Source: Syntrophomonadaceae bacterium
Lineage (GTDB): Bacteria; Bacillota; Syntrophomonadia; Syntrophomonadales; DTU052
Length of the DNA: 32,907 bases
Assembly: GCA_012728655.1 (NCBI GenBank)
Contig: JAAYEQ010000026.1
Coordinates: 92,392-125,298, forward strand
Reading direction: 5' to 3'
Shown: piece by piece, positions 1-7,423 of the stretch
How the letters are laid out: each line of letters opens with the position of its first letter
Numbering within the stretch: the first letter of the stretch is position 1
The notes under the pieces: model-generated
Databases searched by the model: none
Seen by the model: only the letters and a program-made list of their open reading frames with translations
Told to the model about the DNA's origin: nothing
Program-made: the position numbers and the translations under genes

Positions 1-990
1 TTGCTGCGGGTGTTTTATGATAACCGGGACCGGTGGGTTACGGAAACGGAACTCTCTGAGAATTTGCAGGTTTCAGCGGAGACGGTCAGGGATTTAGTAC
101 AGATGCTGCAGGATAATGGATACCAGGTGGAGAGCAGCCCGGACCGGGGATACCGTCTGATTTACCAGGATTCGCTAGTGCCGGAAATGGTCATCCCCGG
201 TTTGATGAGCCGTGTCTTCGGGCGCAGGGAGTACTTTTTCTACCGGGAGATCGATTCCACCAACAACCGGGCCTTAGAACTCGCGGCCCAGGGGTACCCG
301 GAAGGTACGGTGGTGGTGGCGGAGTCCCAAACGGCTGGCCGTGGTCGCCGTGGCCGCACCTGGTATTCGCCGCCGCGTCACGGAATCTACGTGTCGGTAA
401 TTTTCCGGCCGCAGCTGGCGGTGCGGGAGGTCCCGCGCCTGTCACTGGTTATCGGGGTGGCGGTGGCTGAAACCCTGGAAACAGCCTTCCAACTGCCGGC
501 CCGCATCAAATGGCCGAACGACATCCTGATAAACCACCGCAAAGTGGCAGGAATACTTTCTGAAGTTGCGACCGGCTCCAAGGGAATCGACTACATTGTA
601 ACCGGCATCGGACTGAATATAAACAACCCGCTGCAGGATTTTCCTGATGACCTGCGCACAGCCCCTACCTCGGTAATGGCCGAAAAGGAGGCCCCGGTTT
701 CGCGGGTGAGAGTCTTGCAGGAACTGCTGATGCATCTGGAGAACCGATATTACCAGTTGCTGGAGGGGGATTTCAATGATATTCTGAACAAAGGGAAGAG
801 CATGTCAACGGTTTTGGGGAAGGAAGTGGAGTACGACAGTCCGGACGGCCTCGCGATCGGCCTGGCGGTTGATATCGACGATAACGGGTTTTTACTGGTG
901 AAAGATAAATTCGGGAAGATTCACACGGTTACCTCCGGTGAGGTATATCTTTCCTCACCGCCTACCCCATCCGCTGACCCGGCTCTCTGA
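1..990 (+). CDS. birA: Biotin-protein ligase / biotin operon repressor BirA (5' end probably cut by window)
   Basis: Bifunctional enzyme that makes biotinyl-5'-AMP, transfers biotin to carrier lysines (for example carboxylase subunits), and represses biotin genes through an N-terminal winged helix. Residues 1-55 form the helix-turn-helix and wing. The ligase core follows, with STNN at 86-89, the adenylate-binding GRGRRGRTW loop at 113-121, KWPNDI at 170-175, and a C-terminal SH3-like domain from about 275. The first in-frame codon, TTG, falls on base 1 and lacks the usual few leading residues of family members, so the true start is probably just upstream of the window. It lies on the same strand as the downstream TetR gene with about 50 bp between, so co-transcription is possible. 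Confidence 0.93.
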   Translation: MLRVFYDNRDRWVTETELSENLQVSAETVRDLVQMLQDNGYQVESSPDRGYRLIYQDSLVPEMVIPGLMSRVFGRREYFFYREIDSTNNRALELAAQGYPEGTVVVAESQTAGRGRRGRTWYSPPRHGIYVSVIFRPQLAVREVPRLSLVIGVAVAETLETAFQLPARIKWPNDILINHRKVAGILSEVATGSKGIDYIVTGIGLNINNPLQDFPDDLRTAPTSVMAEKEAPVSRVRVLQELLMHLENRYYQLLEGDFNDILNKGKSMSTVLGKEVEYDSPDGLAIGLAVDIDDNGFLLVKDKFGKIHTVTSGEVYLSSPPTPSADPAL

Positions 991-1039
991 ACAGGGGCAG
1001 GAAATAATTGATAAAGGGTAAGAAAGGGGGAACTTTAAC

Positions 1040-1612
1040 ATAGCCGTCGAACGAAGAGCCGAGATTCTGGCAGTGGCTGCCAGGCTTTTTCGAGAGAAAG
1101 GGTATCCCTACACCAGCCTGGATGATATCACCCGGGAAATTGGAATAACCAAGCCTGCCATTTATTATTACTTTGCGGCCAAGGAAGATATACTCTACGA
1201 GATTTGTGTGACCCAGATTAAAAAACTCATGGAAGAAGCCCGGGCTATTGTTGCCACCGATCTTGATATCGCAGAAAAAGTAAGAAGGATTTTTGCCGCT
1301 CATATAATGCAGTTTCATACCAACCGTGATGTTGCCGAGTCATACTGGAGAGAAGCGGCACACCTTTCTCTGCCGCGCCGCAAAGAAGTCAGCAACATGC
1401 TAAAGCAATATGAGTACTTCATCCGCGAACAAGTAGATCAGGGGATTGCTGAAGGTGTTTTCCGGAAAATCAACACCCGGCAGGTTGTACGGGGGATCGG
1501 CGGTATGCTTTTTACCATTGGCAACTGGTACGATCCTGCCGGTCCCGATGACATTCATGCCATCATTGATGCCTACCTTGATTTCATAATGCACGGACTG
1601 TTGGCCCGGTAA
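1040..1612 (+). CDS. TetR/AcrR-family transcriptional regulator, apparent ATA start
   Basis: One-component repressor whose C-terminal pocket would bind a small ligand. The N-terminal DNA-binding domain is typical: helix 1 carries RRAEILAVAARLF, followed by EKGY, TSLDDI and the recognition stretch GITKPAIYYYF. The first canonical start in this frame (GTG at 1073) would remove most of helix 1. The frame is open back to TAA at 1019-1021, and a good Shine-Dalgarno AAAGGGGG (1023-1030) sits 9 nt before ATA at 1040. Starting there gives a 190-aa protein with a normal TetR N-terminus, so I place the start at ATA; a mutated or misread ATG is the alternative. Because it lies beside the beta-oxidation cluster it may regulate fatty-acid genes, but no operator was identified. 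Confidence in the family is high and in the start moderate. Confidence 0.85.
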   Translation: MAVERRAEILAVAARLFREKGYPYTSLDDITREIGITKPAIYYYFAAKEDILYEICVTQIKKLMEEARAIVATDLDIAEKVRRIFAAHIMQFHTNRDVAESYWREAAHLSLPRRKEVSNMLKQYEYFIREQVDQGIAEGVFRKINTRQVVRGIGGMLFTIGNWYDPAGPDDIHAIIDAYLDFIMHGLLAR

Positions 1613-1635
1613 CGATTCCAGGACCCGGGAAAAGT

Positions 1636-1672
1636 AAAAGCATCAAGAGAGCTGACCTCTTGATGCTTTTTC
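1636..1672. terminator. Bidirectional intrinsic terminator
   Basis: A perfect 14-bp inverted repeat (arms 1636-1649 and 1657-1670) has a 7-nt loop, with A residues on the left flank and T residues on the right. It can end transcription of the TetR gene on the plus strand and of the acyl-CoA dehydrogenase cluster, which ends at 1774, on the minus strand. Confidence 0.9.
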
Positions 1673-1773
1673 TGCACTCATTCTACATATTGTCTTCCAC
1701 TCCGGTCACTGGAATCCACCTGGCAGCATCGAATACATTATGCCTTTTATTCCGTTATCCCCCGGTCATACTC

Positions 1774-2937
1774 TTATTCCATAACATAAGGTTTATAACC
1801 GTCTTTGCACAGGTACTTACCGATAACCATGCGCTGAACCTCGGCGGTTCCTTCAAAGATCTGCATGATCTTGGCATCGCGCATGTATTTTTCTACCGGG
1901 TATTCTTTTGTATAGCCGTAGCCGCCGAAGATCTGAACGGCTTCGATGGCATTAATCATCGCCGAGTCCCCTGCGTAGAGTTTGGCCATTGAGGATACGG
2001 TCTTGAAGGGGGCTCCGATATCCTGCAGGAATGCAGCCTTCAGATAAAGCAGCCGGGAGGTTTCAGCTCGAACTGCCATGTCGGCCAGCTTAAACTGGAT
2101 CCCCTGGAAGGTGGCGATTGGTTTTCCGAATTGCTGTCTCTCATTGGCATAGTTCAACGCTGCTTCCAGACTGGCAGTGGCAATACCGGTAGCGAGAGCG
2201 GCGATGGCGGTCCGGGACAGGTCCAGGGTTTCCATCAGTATGGGAAGCCCTCCACCTTCTTTCCCGATCAACATCCAACCCGGTACCCGGACGTCTTCAA
2301 AGATCACCTGGGTGGTGCTGGAGCTTCTGATTCCCAACTTGTCTTCTTTGTTGCCGATGGAGACTCCCGGTGTATCCCTGTCAACCATAAAGCAGCACAG
2401 GCCTTTGTTGCCGAGCTTCTTGTCCAGGGTGGCGAAAACGGTGAATTGCTGGGCAATGCCGCCGTTGGTGATAAACTGCTTGGTGCCGTTCAGGATATAG
2501 TCGTTGCCGTCCTTAACGCACTTGGTCGACAGCCCCAGAGCATCGGACCCTGCTCCCGGCTCCGTAAGGCAGAATGCGCAGATGGCGCCTTCCATCTGGC
2601 GGCCGTACCACCACTTTTTCTGTTCATCGTTGGCTCCGACAATAATAGGGTCTGATGCCAGCAACGTGGATGCAACAACCGTTGTTGCCAGACCGGCATC
2701 CCCTTTGGACAATTCCTCACAGACCAGGCATTTGGATACATTGTCCAGCCCGTCTCCGCCATACTCCGCAGGAACCCCGATGGTCATCAGACCCAGTTCC
2801 TGCATTTTTTTGATGGTTTCCATGGGAACCTCATCGGCTTTGTCCCATTCGATGGCGTAGGGAGCGATCTCATTGGCCGCAAAATCCGCCGCCATCTGCC
2901 TGATCATTTCCTGTTCTTCGTTAAGACGAAAATCCAT
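1774..2937 (-). CDS. Short-chain acyl-CoA dehydrogenase (butyryl-CoA dehydrogenase type)
   Basis: FAD flavoenzyme that interconverts acyl-CoA and trans-2-enoyl-CoA, most likely butyryl-CoA and crotonyl-CoA given its neighbours. At 387 aa it has normal family length. The FAD/substrate signature CLTEPGAGSDA lies at 123-133, YILNGTKQFITNGG at 147-160, the arginine-containing FAD motif ERQQFGKPI at 266-274, and the catalytic base is Glu362 in QIFEGT. The ATG is preceded by GGGAGG. It is the last gene of the minus-strand hbd/CoA-transferase/thiolase cluster and ends near the bidirectional terminator. No etfAB genes are in the window, so its electron partner is encoded elsewhere. The chain-length assignment is inference. 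Confidence 0.93.
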   Translation of the reverse strand: MDFRLNEEQEMIRQMAADFAANEIAPYAIEWDKADEVPMETIKKMQELGLMTIGVPAEYGGDGLDNVSKCLVCEELSKGDAGLATTVVASTLLASDPIIVGANDEQKKWWYGRQMEGAICAFCLTEPGAGSDALGLSTKCVKDGNDYILNGTKQFITNGGIAQQFTVFATLDKKLGNKGLCCFMVDRDTPGVSIGNKEDKLGIRSSSTTQVIFEDVRVPGWMLIGKEGGGLPILMETLDLSRTAIAALATGIATASLEAALNYANERQQFGKPIATFQGIQFKLADMAVRAETSRLLYLKAAFLQDIGAPFKTVSSMAKLYAGDSAMINAIEAVQIFGGYGYTKEYPVEKYMRDAKIMQIFEGTAEVQRMVIGKYLCKDGYKPYVME

Positions 2938-3005
2938 AATAGAATACCTCCCTTTTATTGATTGATAAATATTTTTTCAGTTTGATGGAGTTAAAGAGCA
3001 TCAAG

Positions 3006-4214
3006 TTAAATATCCCTGGTCCATAAGGAGGCCATGGCCGGCCCGGTTCCCACGCACAGGGAAGCTCCCCCCAGAGTCAGCCCCAGTCTTTCCATCTCGT
3101 AATAAAGGCTTACGACAATACGCAGGGCGGTGCTGCCGACCGGGTGTCCCAGAGCTATACCGGATCCGTTGTGGTTGCACTTGTCCATGTCCAGAGTAAT
3201 GCCGTATTTCTCCTTGAGCCGGATACCGACGCCCAGGAATTGCGGGGCAAAGGCTTCGTTGATTTCCCAGTACTCGATATCCTCAAATTTCAGGCCTGCC
3301 AGCTTCAGGGCCTTGGGGATGGCTTCGGCGGGACCGATACCCATGATCTTGGGATCCACACCGCAGGAGGTAATGTTGATCATTTTAAGGAGAGGTTTAA
3401 CCCCCAGTTCTTGAGCTTTTTTCTTGGACATAACCACGACGGCCGACGCTCCGTCATTGATACCGGAAGCATTGGCTGCAGTTACAATGCCGCCTTTCTT
3501 AAAGGCCGGACCCAGCCTGCCGACACTTTCCATGCTGGCTCCGCGTATGGGGTGTTCGTCGGTATCAAATATTATCGTTCCTTTTTTTCGGTCCTGGATT
3601 TCAACCGGGACGATCTCCCGCTTGAAGATCCCGTTGTCAATAGCCGCAATCGCACGGTTGTGACTCATTACAGCCAACTCATCGCACTGTTCACGGGTAA
3701 TGTTGTACATTTCCGCAACGTTCTCTGCGGTCAGACCCATATGACCGGGTACAAGTCCATCAACCAGGGCGTCATGGAGCATGGCATCATACAATACGCC
3801 CTCGCCCATCCGATAACCGGAGCGGGCCTTATCCAGCATATAGGGTACCCGGGTCATGTTTTCCACCCCAACCACCAGATAGACTTCGGCCTTGCCGAGC
3901 GCTATCTGATCGCAGGCGATTTCCAAGGCCCTCATTCCGGAGGCGCAGTTCTGGTTAACAGAACAGGCATTGCTTTCAAAAGGAAGCCCGCAGGCCAGAC
4001 CAACCTGGCGGGCCGGCAGGGAACCCGACATATGCGGATAAACCTGGCCCATTGCGATTCCGTCGATGATTTGCGGATCGATACCGGCCCTCTTGATGGC
4101 CTCCTTACCTACGATGGTTGCCAGCTGCACTGCGGGAACATCCTTGAGTCCACCCTGGAATTTTCCTACTGCAGTTCTGCAAGCGCTTACGATTACCACT
4201 TCGTTTACGGACAT
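3006..4214 (-). CDS. Acetyl-CoA acetyltransferase (thiolase)
   Basis: Condenses two acetyl-CoA to acetoacetyl-CoA, or cleaves acetoacetyl-CoA in the oxidative direction. The 402-aa protein carries the acyl-enzyme cysteine Cys90 in NQNCASG, NEAF at 319-322, His357 in GIALGHPVG and the second active-site cysteine Cys387 in CVGTG. The open frame extends six codons further upstream, but that ATG overlaps the Shine-Dalgarno. The ATG at 4214 has AGGGGAGG at optimal spacing and is preferred. It lies 58 bp downstream of the CoA-transferase and 69 bp upstream of the acyl-CoA dehydrogenase, which supports one transcript. Confidence 0.94.
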   Translation of the reverse strand: MSVNEVVIVSACRTAVGKFQGGLKDVPAVQLATIVGKEAIKRAGIDPQIIDGIAMGQVYPHMSGSLPARQVGLACGLPFESNACSVNQNCASGMRALEIACDQIALGKAEVYLVVGVENMTRVPYMLDKARSGYRMGEGVLYDAMLHDALVDGLVPGHMGLTAENVAEMYNITREQCDELAVMSHNRAIAAIDNGIFKREIVPVEIQDRKKGTIIFDTDEHPIRGASMESVGRLGPAFKKGGIVTAANASGINDGASAVVVMSKKKAQELGVKPLLKMINITSCGVDPKIMGIGPAEAIPKALKLAGLKFEDIEYWEINEAFAPQFLGVGIRLKEKYGITLDMDKCNHNGSGIALGHPVGSTALRIVVSLYYEMERLGLTLGGASLCVGTGPAMASLWTRDI

Positions 4215-4271
4215 AGATACCTCCCCTTTCATAAACTACTGTTAATGCAATGACGAGCGCGGACGATACAG

Positions 4272-5615
4272 CTATGCTATTTTATTGGTTCTTAACCAAA
4301 TTTTCATCTTTTCGGCTTCTTTAATTAGTTCATCCCGGAAATCAGGATGGGCGATATTGATCAAGCCCTCAGCACGTTCCCAGACGGTCTTGCCTTTCAG
4401 ATTGAAGGAGCCGTATTCGGTGATAATATAGGCGGCAATCGATCGGGGAACGGTAACTATGGTGCCCGGACCCAGGGCCGGGGTAATTCTTGAGGCTACG
4501 GTTCCATCAGGCCTGGTAACGGTTGAACTTAAGGCGATGATGGGTTTGCCGCCCCGGGATTTGAAAGCACCGATTATATAATCCAGTTGGCCGCCGGTTC
4601 CCGAGATCTGGCGACCTGCTGAGGCTTCGGAGGCTACTTGACCGTATAAATCAACTTCAAGGGCATTGTTTATCGCCACTACATTATCGTTTTGGCTGAT
4701 AATATGAGGGTCGTTGCAGTAGTGAACCGGGTAGCTGGCACAGGCCGGATTATGATCCAGAAATTCATAGAGCTTGTCGGTTCCCATGGCGAAGGTGTAA
4801 ACCATTTTTCCTTTATCGATATTCTTTCTTTTGCCCGTGATCTTGCCGGCCTCGTACATATCAACAAAAGAGTCTACCAGCATCTCCGTGTGCACTCCCA
4901 GATCCTTAAGGTCTGAGTCCACGATCAGTGAACCGACGGTATTGGGCATTGCTCCAATACCCAATTGGATGCAGGCCCCGTCGCACATTTCCTGCATCAC
5001 ATACTCGGCTATCTTCCTGTCCACCTCGGTCGGGGGCTGGGAAGGCAGGTTGGCCAGCTTGGGATTGGTTGAACTCTCCACGATATAATCAACATCAGAT
5101 ATATGAATCCCTTCGCACATTCCGCCAAGGCAAACCGGTACTGATTTGTTGACCTCCACCACTACCTTTTTTGCTTTTTTGGTCACATACGAGGCCATGG
5201 AATTGGAGGTACTGAAGTTGAAAAACCCATTCTTGTCCATAGGGGCTACCGGCTGGAAACAGACATCGACTTCGAGGTAGTTTTCGTAAAGTATGCCGGC
5301 CTCATGATAGGTAAACGGGATATAACTGCACAGGTTTTGATCCATCAGCTTCCGGGAAACGCCGGAGAAGTGCCAGTCGTTTAAAATAAAATGTTTCCTC
5401 TCCGGGTCAACCTTGCATACTTCAGGCACAACCGGAATTGTGGTGGTACGGATCTTGACATCCCAGAGCTCATCTTTACGCTTGGCCAGGGCCGCATCAC
5501 AATCCCACGGGTGCTGCACAAACTCGCCCATATTAACCCAATCGCCGGACTTGACCAGCTTGGCGGCTTCTTCAGCGGTTATCAGTTTTCGTTTGTATTC
5601 TTCAACATAATTCAT
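4272..5615 (-). CDS. Acetyl-CoA hydrolase/transferase family CoA-transferase (butyryl-CoA:acetate type)
   Basis: Family I CoA-transferase that exchanges CoA between acyl-CoA and acetate through a glutamyl-CoA thioester. At 447 aa it matches the 4-hydroxybutyrate / butyryl-CoA:acetate CoA-transferase group. Visible features are GIGAMPN at 219-225, the candidate catalytic Glu244 in HTEML, and the oxyanion/CoA-binding GTGGQLD at 339-345. The ATG has AGGAAGTG about 8 nt upstream. Its position between hbd and thiolase suggests either butyrate release as acetate is taken up, or butyrate activation using acetyl-CoA. The substrate cannot be fixed from sequence alone; propionate or 4-hydroxybutyrate are alternatives. 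Confidence 0.87.
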   Translation of the reverse strand: MNYVEEYKRKLITAEEAAKLVKSGDWVNMGEFVQHPWDCDAALAKRKDELWDVKIRTTTIPVVPEVCKVDPERKHFILNDWHFSGVSRKLMDQNLCSYIPFTYHEAGILYENYLEVDVCFQPVAPMDKNGFFNFSTSNSMASYVTKKAKKVVVEVNKSVPVCLGGMCEGIHISDVDYIVESSTNPKLANLPSQPPTEVDRKIAEYVMQEMCDGACIQLGIGAMPNTVGSLIVDSDLKDLGVHTEMLVDSFVDMYEAGKITGKRKNIDKGKMVYTFAMGTDKLYEFLDHNPACASYPVHYCNDPHIISQNDNVVAINNALEVDLYGQVASEASAGRQISGTGGQLDYIIGAFKSRGGKPIIALSSTVTRPDGTVASRITPALGPGTIVTVPRSIAAYIITEYGSFNLKGKTVWERAEGLINIAHPDFRDELIKEAEKMKIWLRTNKIA

Positions 5616-5941
5616 GCTGCAATCACTTCCTTTCCTATCGTTTAAATGCAGGAGAGCACTGCCGCCTCACCGATAATGGAACTTATATGATTTTGGATTA
5701 TTCGGTTTATATTTAAGGAATGCTACCGTACAACAACCTTATTGAATTGGTAACCTGTTCATTTAAAGGGTAGAAAGGGAGGGATGGAGCACGCTCCGCT
5801 CCCTTTCTACTGTAAGGGGGCCAAAATTCTGCCAACATGGATGGCTCCCATGTTACCATCGGTATACGGTTGTCCAGGGCGATTATCAATAGCAACCTGA
5901 TCTCAGGCCGGACGATGGTCCGCCGTTACCCGGGGTCGGTG
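5616..5941 (-). other. hbd/CoA-transferase intergenic region with hairpin 5770-5810
   Basis: This 326-bp spacer holds a perfect 12-bp inverted repeat, arms 5770-5781 and 5799-5810, with a nested GGAGC/GCTCC helix in its loop. On the minus strand it follows hbd and is trailed by CCTTTAAAT rather than a clean T-run, so it may be a weak terminator or an RNA-processing or stability element. A TATAAA-like -10 at 5706-5711 with a poor -35 could give the CoA-transferase its own promoter. No coding sequence was seen. Confidence 0.5.
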
Positions 5942-6796
5942 TCACTTCTCGGTATAATCGTAGAAGCCCTTGCCGGTTTTCCTTCCCAGGTGTCCGGCGC
6001 GAACCTTGTTTCTCAAGGCCAGGGAAGCCCGATATTTCGGGTCCCCGAACTCTCTCCAGTAGTAATCGCAGATCATCAAGATGGTATCAAGGCCCACCAG
6101 ATCCGCCAAGGCCAGGGGACCCATAGGCATATTGGCTCCCAGTTTCATGGCTTTATCGATCTCCTCGGCCGGGATCCCTTCCTGGTAAAGCATTGCCGCT
6201 TCATTCATGTAAGGAACCAACAGGCGGTTGACAATGAAGCCCGGGGTTTCTTTGGCTTTTACCGGTTCCTTGCCGATTTTTACGGCCAAATCGGTGACGA
6301 TGGCGACAGCCTCCTCACTGGTTTCAGCCCCGGGGATCACTTCCACCAGCTTCATGGCCGGTACCGGATTAAAGAAGTGCATACCTACTACCGATTGGGG
6401 ACGGCCGCTGGCAGTACCTATCTCCGTGATACTGAGGGCCGAGGTATTGCTGGCCAGGACGGCGGAATCCTTGCAGATTTCGCCCAGCTCTTTGAATACC
6501 TTTTTCTTGATATCGATGTTCTCGATTATAGCCTCAATAACAACATCACAGTCTTTGAAGTCCGTTTTATCCAGGCTGGTGGTAATCAGAGCTTTGAACT
6601 TATCCACATCCTCGGCAGTCCTTTTGCCTTTTTCCACCGCTTTGGTCCAATTTTTCACTATGCCCTGGTAGCCTTTGTTAACAATCGATTCGGCCACATC
6701 AACCAGGATTACCTCATACCCGGCTTCGGCGCAGACCTGGGCAATACCGGTTCCCATGATGCCTGCCCCCAATACGCCGACCTTTTTAATTTCCAT
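5942..6796 (-). CDS. hbd: 3-hydroxybutyryl-CoA dehydrogenase
   Basis: NAD(P)-dependent enzyme that interconverts acetoacetyl-CoA and 3-hydroxybutyryl-CoA. The 284-aa length is typical of Hbd. The N-terminal Rossmann fold starts KKVGVLGAGIMGTGIAQ; the active-site histidine lies in VVGMHFFNPVPAMKLVEV; the C-terminal substrate domain contains PGFIVNRLLVPYMNEA and ends KTGKGFYDY. The chosen ATG at 6796 has AAGGAGG 8 nt upstream; the ATG six codons earlier lies before that site and is rejected. It is the first gene of the minus-strand cluster, downstream of a strong -24/-12 promoter at 7033-7049. No enoyl-CoA hydratase gene lies in the cluster, so that step must be supplied from another locus. Confidence 0.95.
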   Translation of the reverse strand: MEIKKVGVLGAGIMGTGIAQVCAEAGYEVILVDVAESIVNKGYQGIVKNWTKAVEKGKRTAEDVDKFKALITTSLDKTDFKDCDVVIEAIIENIDIKKKVFKELGEICKDSAVLASNTSALSITEIGTASGRPQSVVGMHFFNPVPAMKLVEVIPGAETSEEAVAIVTDLAVKIGKEPVKAKETPGFIVNRLLVPYMNEAAMLYQEGIPAEEIDKAMKLGANMPMGPLALADLVGLDTILMICDYYWREFGDPKYRASLALRNKVRAGHLGRKTGKGFYDYTEK

Positions 6797-7032
6797 CCGA
6801 CAAACCTCCTTCATTGCAATTCATTTCGTCTTATTGGTTATTAAGGTTGCTCTTGTTTGCTGCTGCTTTCCGCCAGCGGTTTTGGAGCCACTGCTCAGTG
6901 TATGACTTGATGCGGCATTATCCGCCCGAGGTTTTGTACGATCACTTCCTTTCTGAACTGCGATATGGCACCGTTATCGAAACATAAGCTCCAGAGATAT
7001 GGATATCAATAATCCGGTTTACCTTGTTTTGA

Positions 7033-7049
7033 AGCAAGATCGATGCCAA
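7033..7049 (-). promoter_or_regulatory. Sigma-54 (-24/-12) promoter for the hbd cluster
   Basis: On the minus strand the sequence reads TTGGCATCGATCTTGCT. It contains GG and GC separated by exactly 10 nt and matches TGGCA...TTGCW. Transcription would start near 7022, about 225 nt before the hbd ATG. A sigma-54 activator gene lies immediately divergent, and repeats that look like activator sites lie upstream, which strongly supports the call. Confidence 0.85.
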
Positions 7050-7125
7050 CGATAATACGACGATTAAGATGGCGAAAATCCTATGATTACGACAATAAAC
7101 GACACAATGCACATTCCATCCTACC

Positions 7126-7140
7126 CTCCCAGTTTGGGAG
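7126..7140. promoter_or_regulatory. Inverted repeat, candidate proximal enhancer site
   Basis: CTCCCA-GTT-TGGGAG is a perfect 15-bp dyad about 85 bp upstream of the -24 element on the minus strand. Its TGGGAG/CTCCCA arms resemble the TTGGAG/CTCCAA arms of the dyad at 7205-7219. This is a plausible binding site for the Fis-type helix-turn-helix of the divergent regulator; that assignment is inference. Confidence 0.45.
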
Positions 7141-7204
7141 ATTATCTGACAAAAGCACGGTATGCGGAGGATTAGAGACCATAAAACCGTGTTAATTGGG
7201 CATA

Positions 7205-7243
7205 TTGGAGGTACTCCAAAACGGGAGAGCCGTACTCCAAAAC
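7205..7243. promoter_or_regulatory. Upstream activating sequences: dyad plus 21-bp-phased direct repeat
   Basis: TTGGAG-GTA-CTCCAA (7205-7219) is a perfect dyad. TACTCCAAAAC occurs at 7212-7222 and again at 7233-7243, exactly 21 bp apart, which is two helical turns. This is the geometry expected of cooperative enhancer-binding-protein sites, roughly 160-200 bp upstream of the sigma-54 promoter. The sites also lie just upstream of the regulator's own probable promoter, so autoregulation is possible. Confidence 0.6.
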
Positions 7244-7288
7244 AGAAGAATTTTTCCGTAAGCAATAGTAAATATCCGGGGAAAATAG

Positions 7289-7317
7289 ATAACAAAATCG
7301 AAAAATGATGATATACT
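7289..7317 (+). promoter_or_regulatory. Candidate sigma-A promoter for the sigma-54 activator gene
   Basis: ATAACA (7289-7294), a 17-bp spacer, then TATACT (7312-7317). The -10 matches 5 of 6 and the -35 matches 4 of 6 consensus bases. It leaves a leader of about 100 nt before the ATG at 7424. Confidence 0.4.
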
Positions 7318-7423
7318 GAATAATAGCGAGCAATGTATAAGTGCAATTCAATCTCCAAACGATCGCCGCGCCTATATTTGTGCATGTTGATGGCAAAGTA
7401 CATACCAGGCGAGAGGTGAAATT

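Noticed and set aside
3144-6844. Long plus-strand open frames (for example 3144-4253 and 5837-6844) opposite thiolase and hbd
   Set aside because: They are antisense shadows of highly conserved genes, without ribosome sites or recognisable products.
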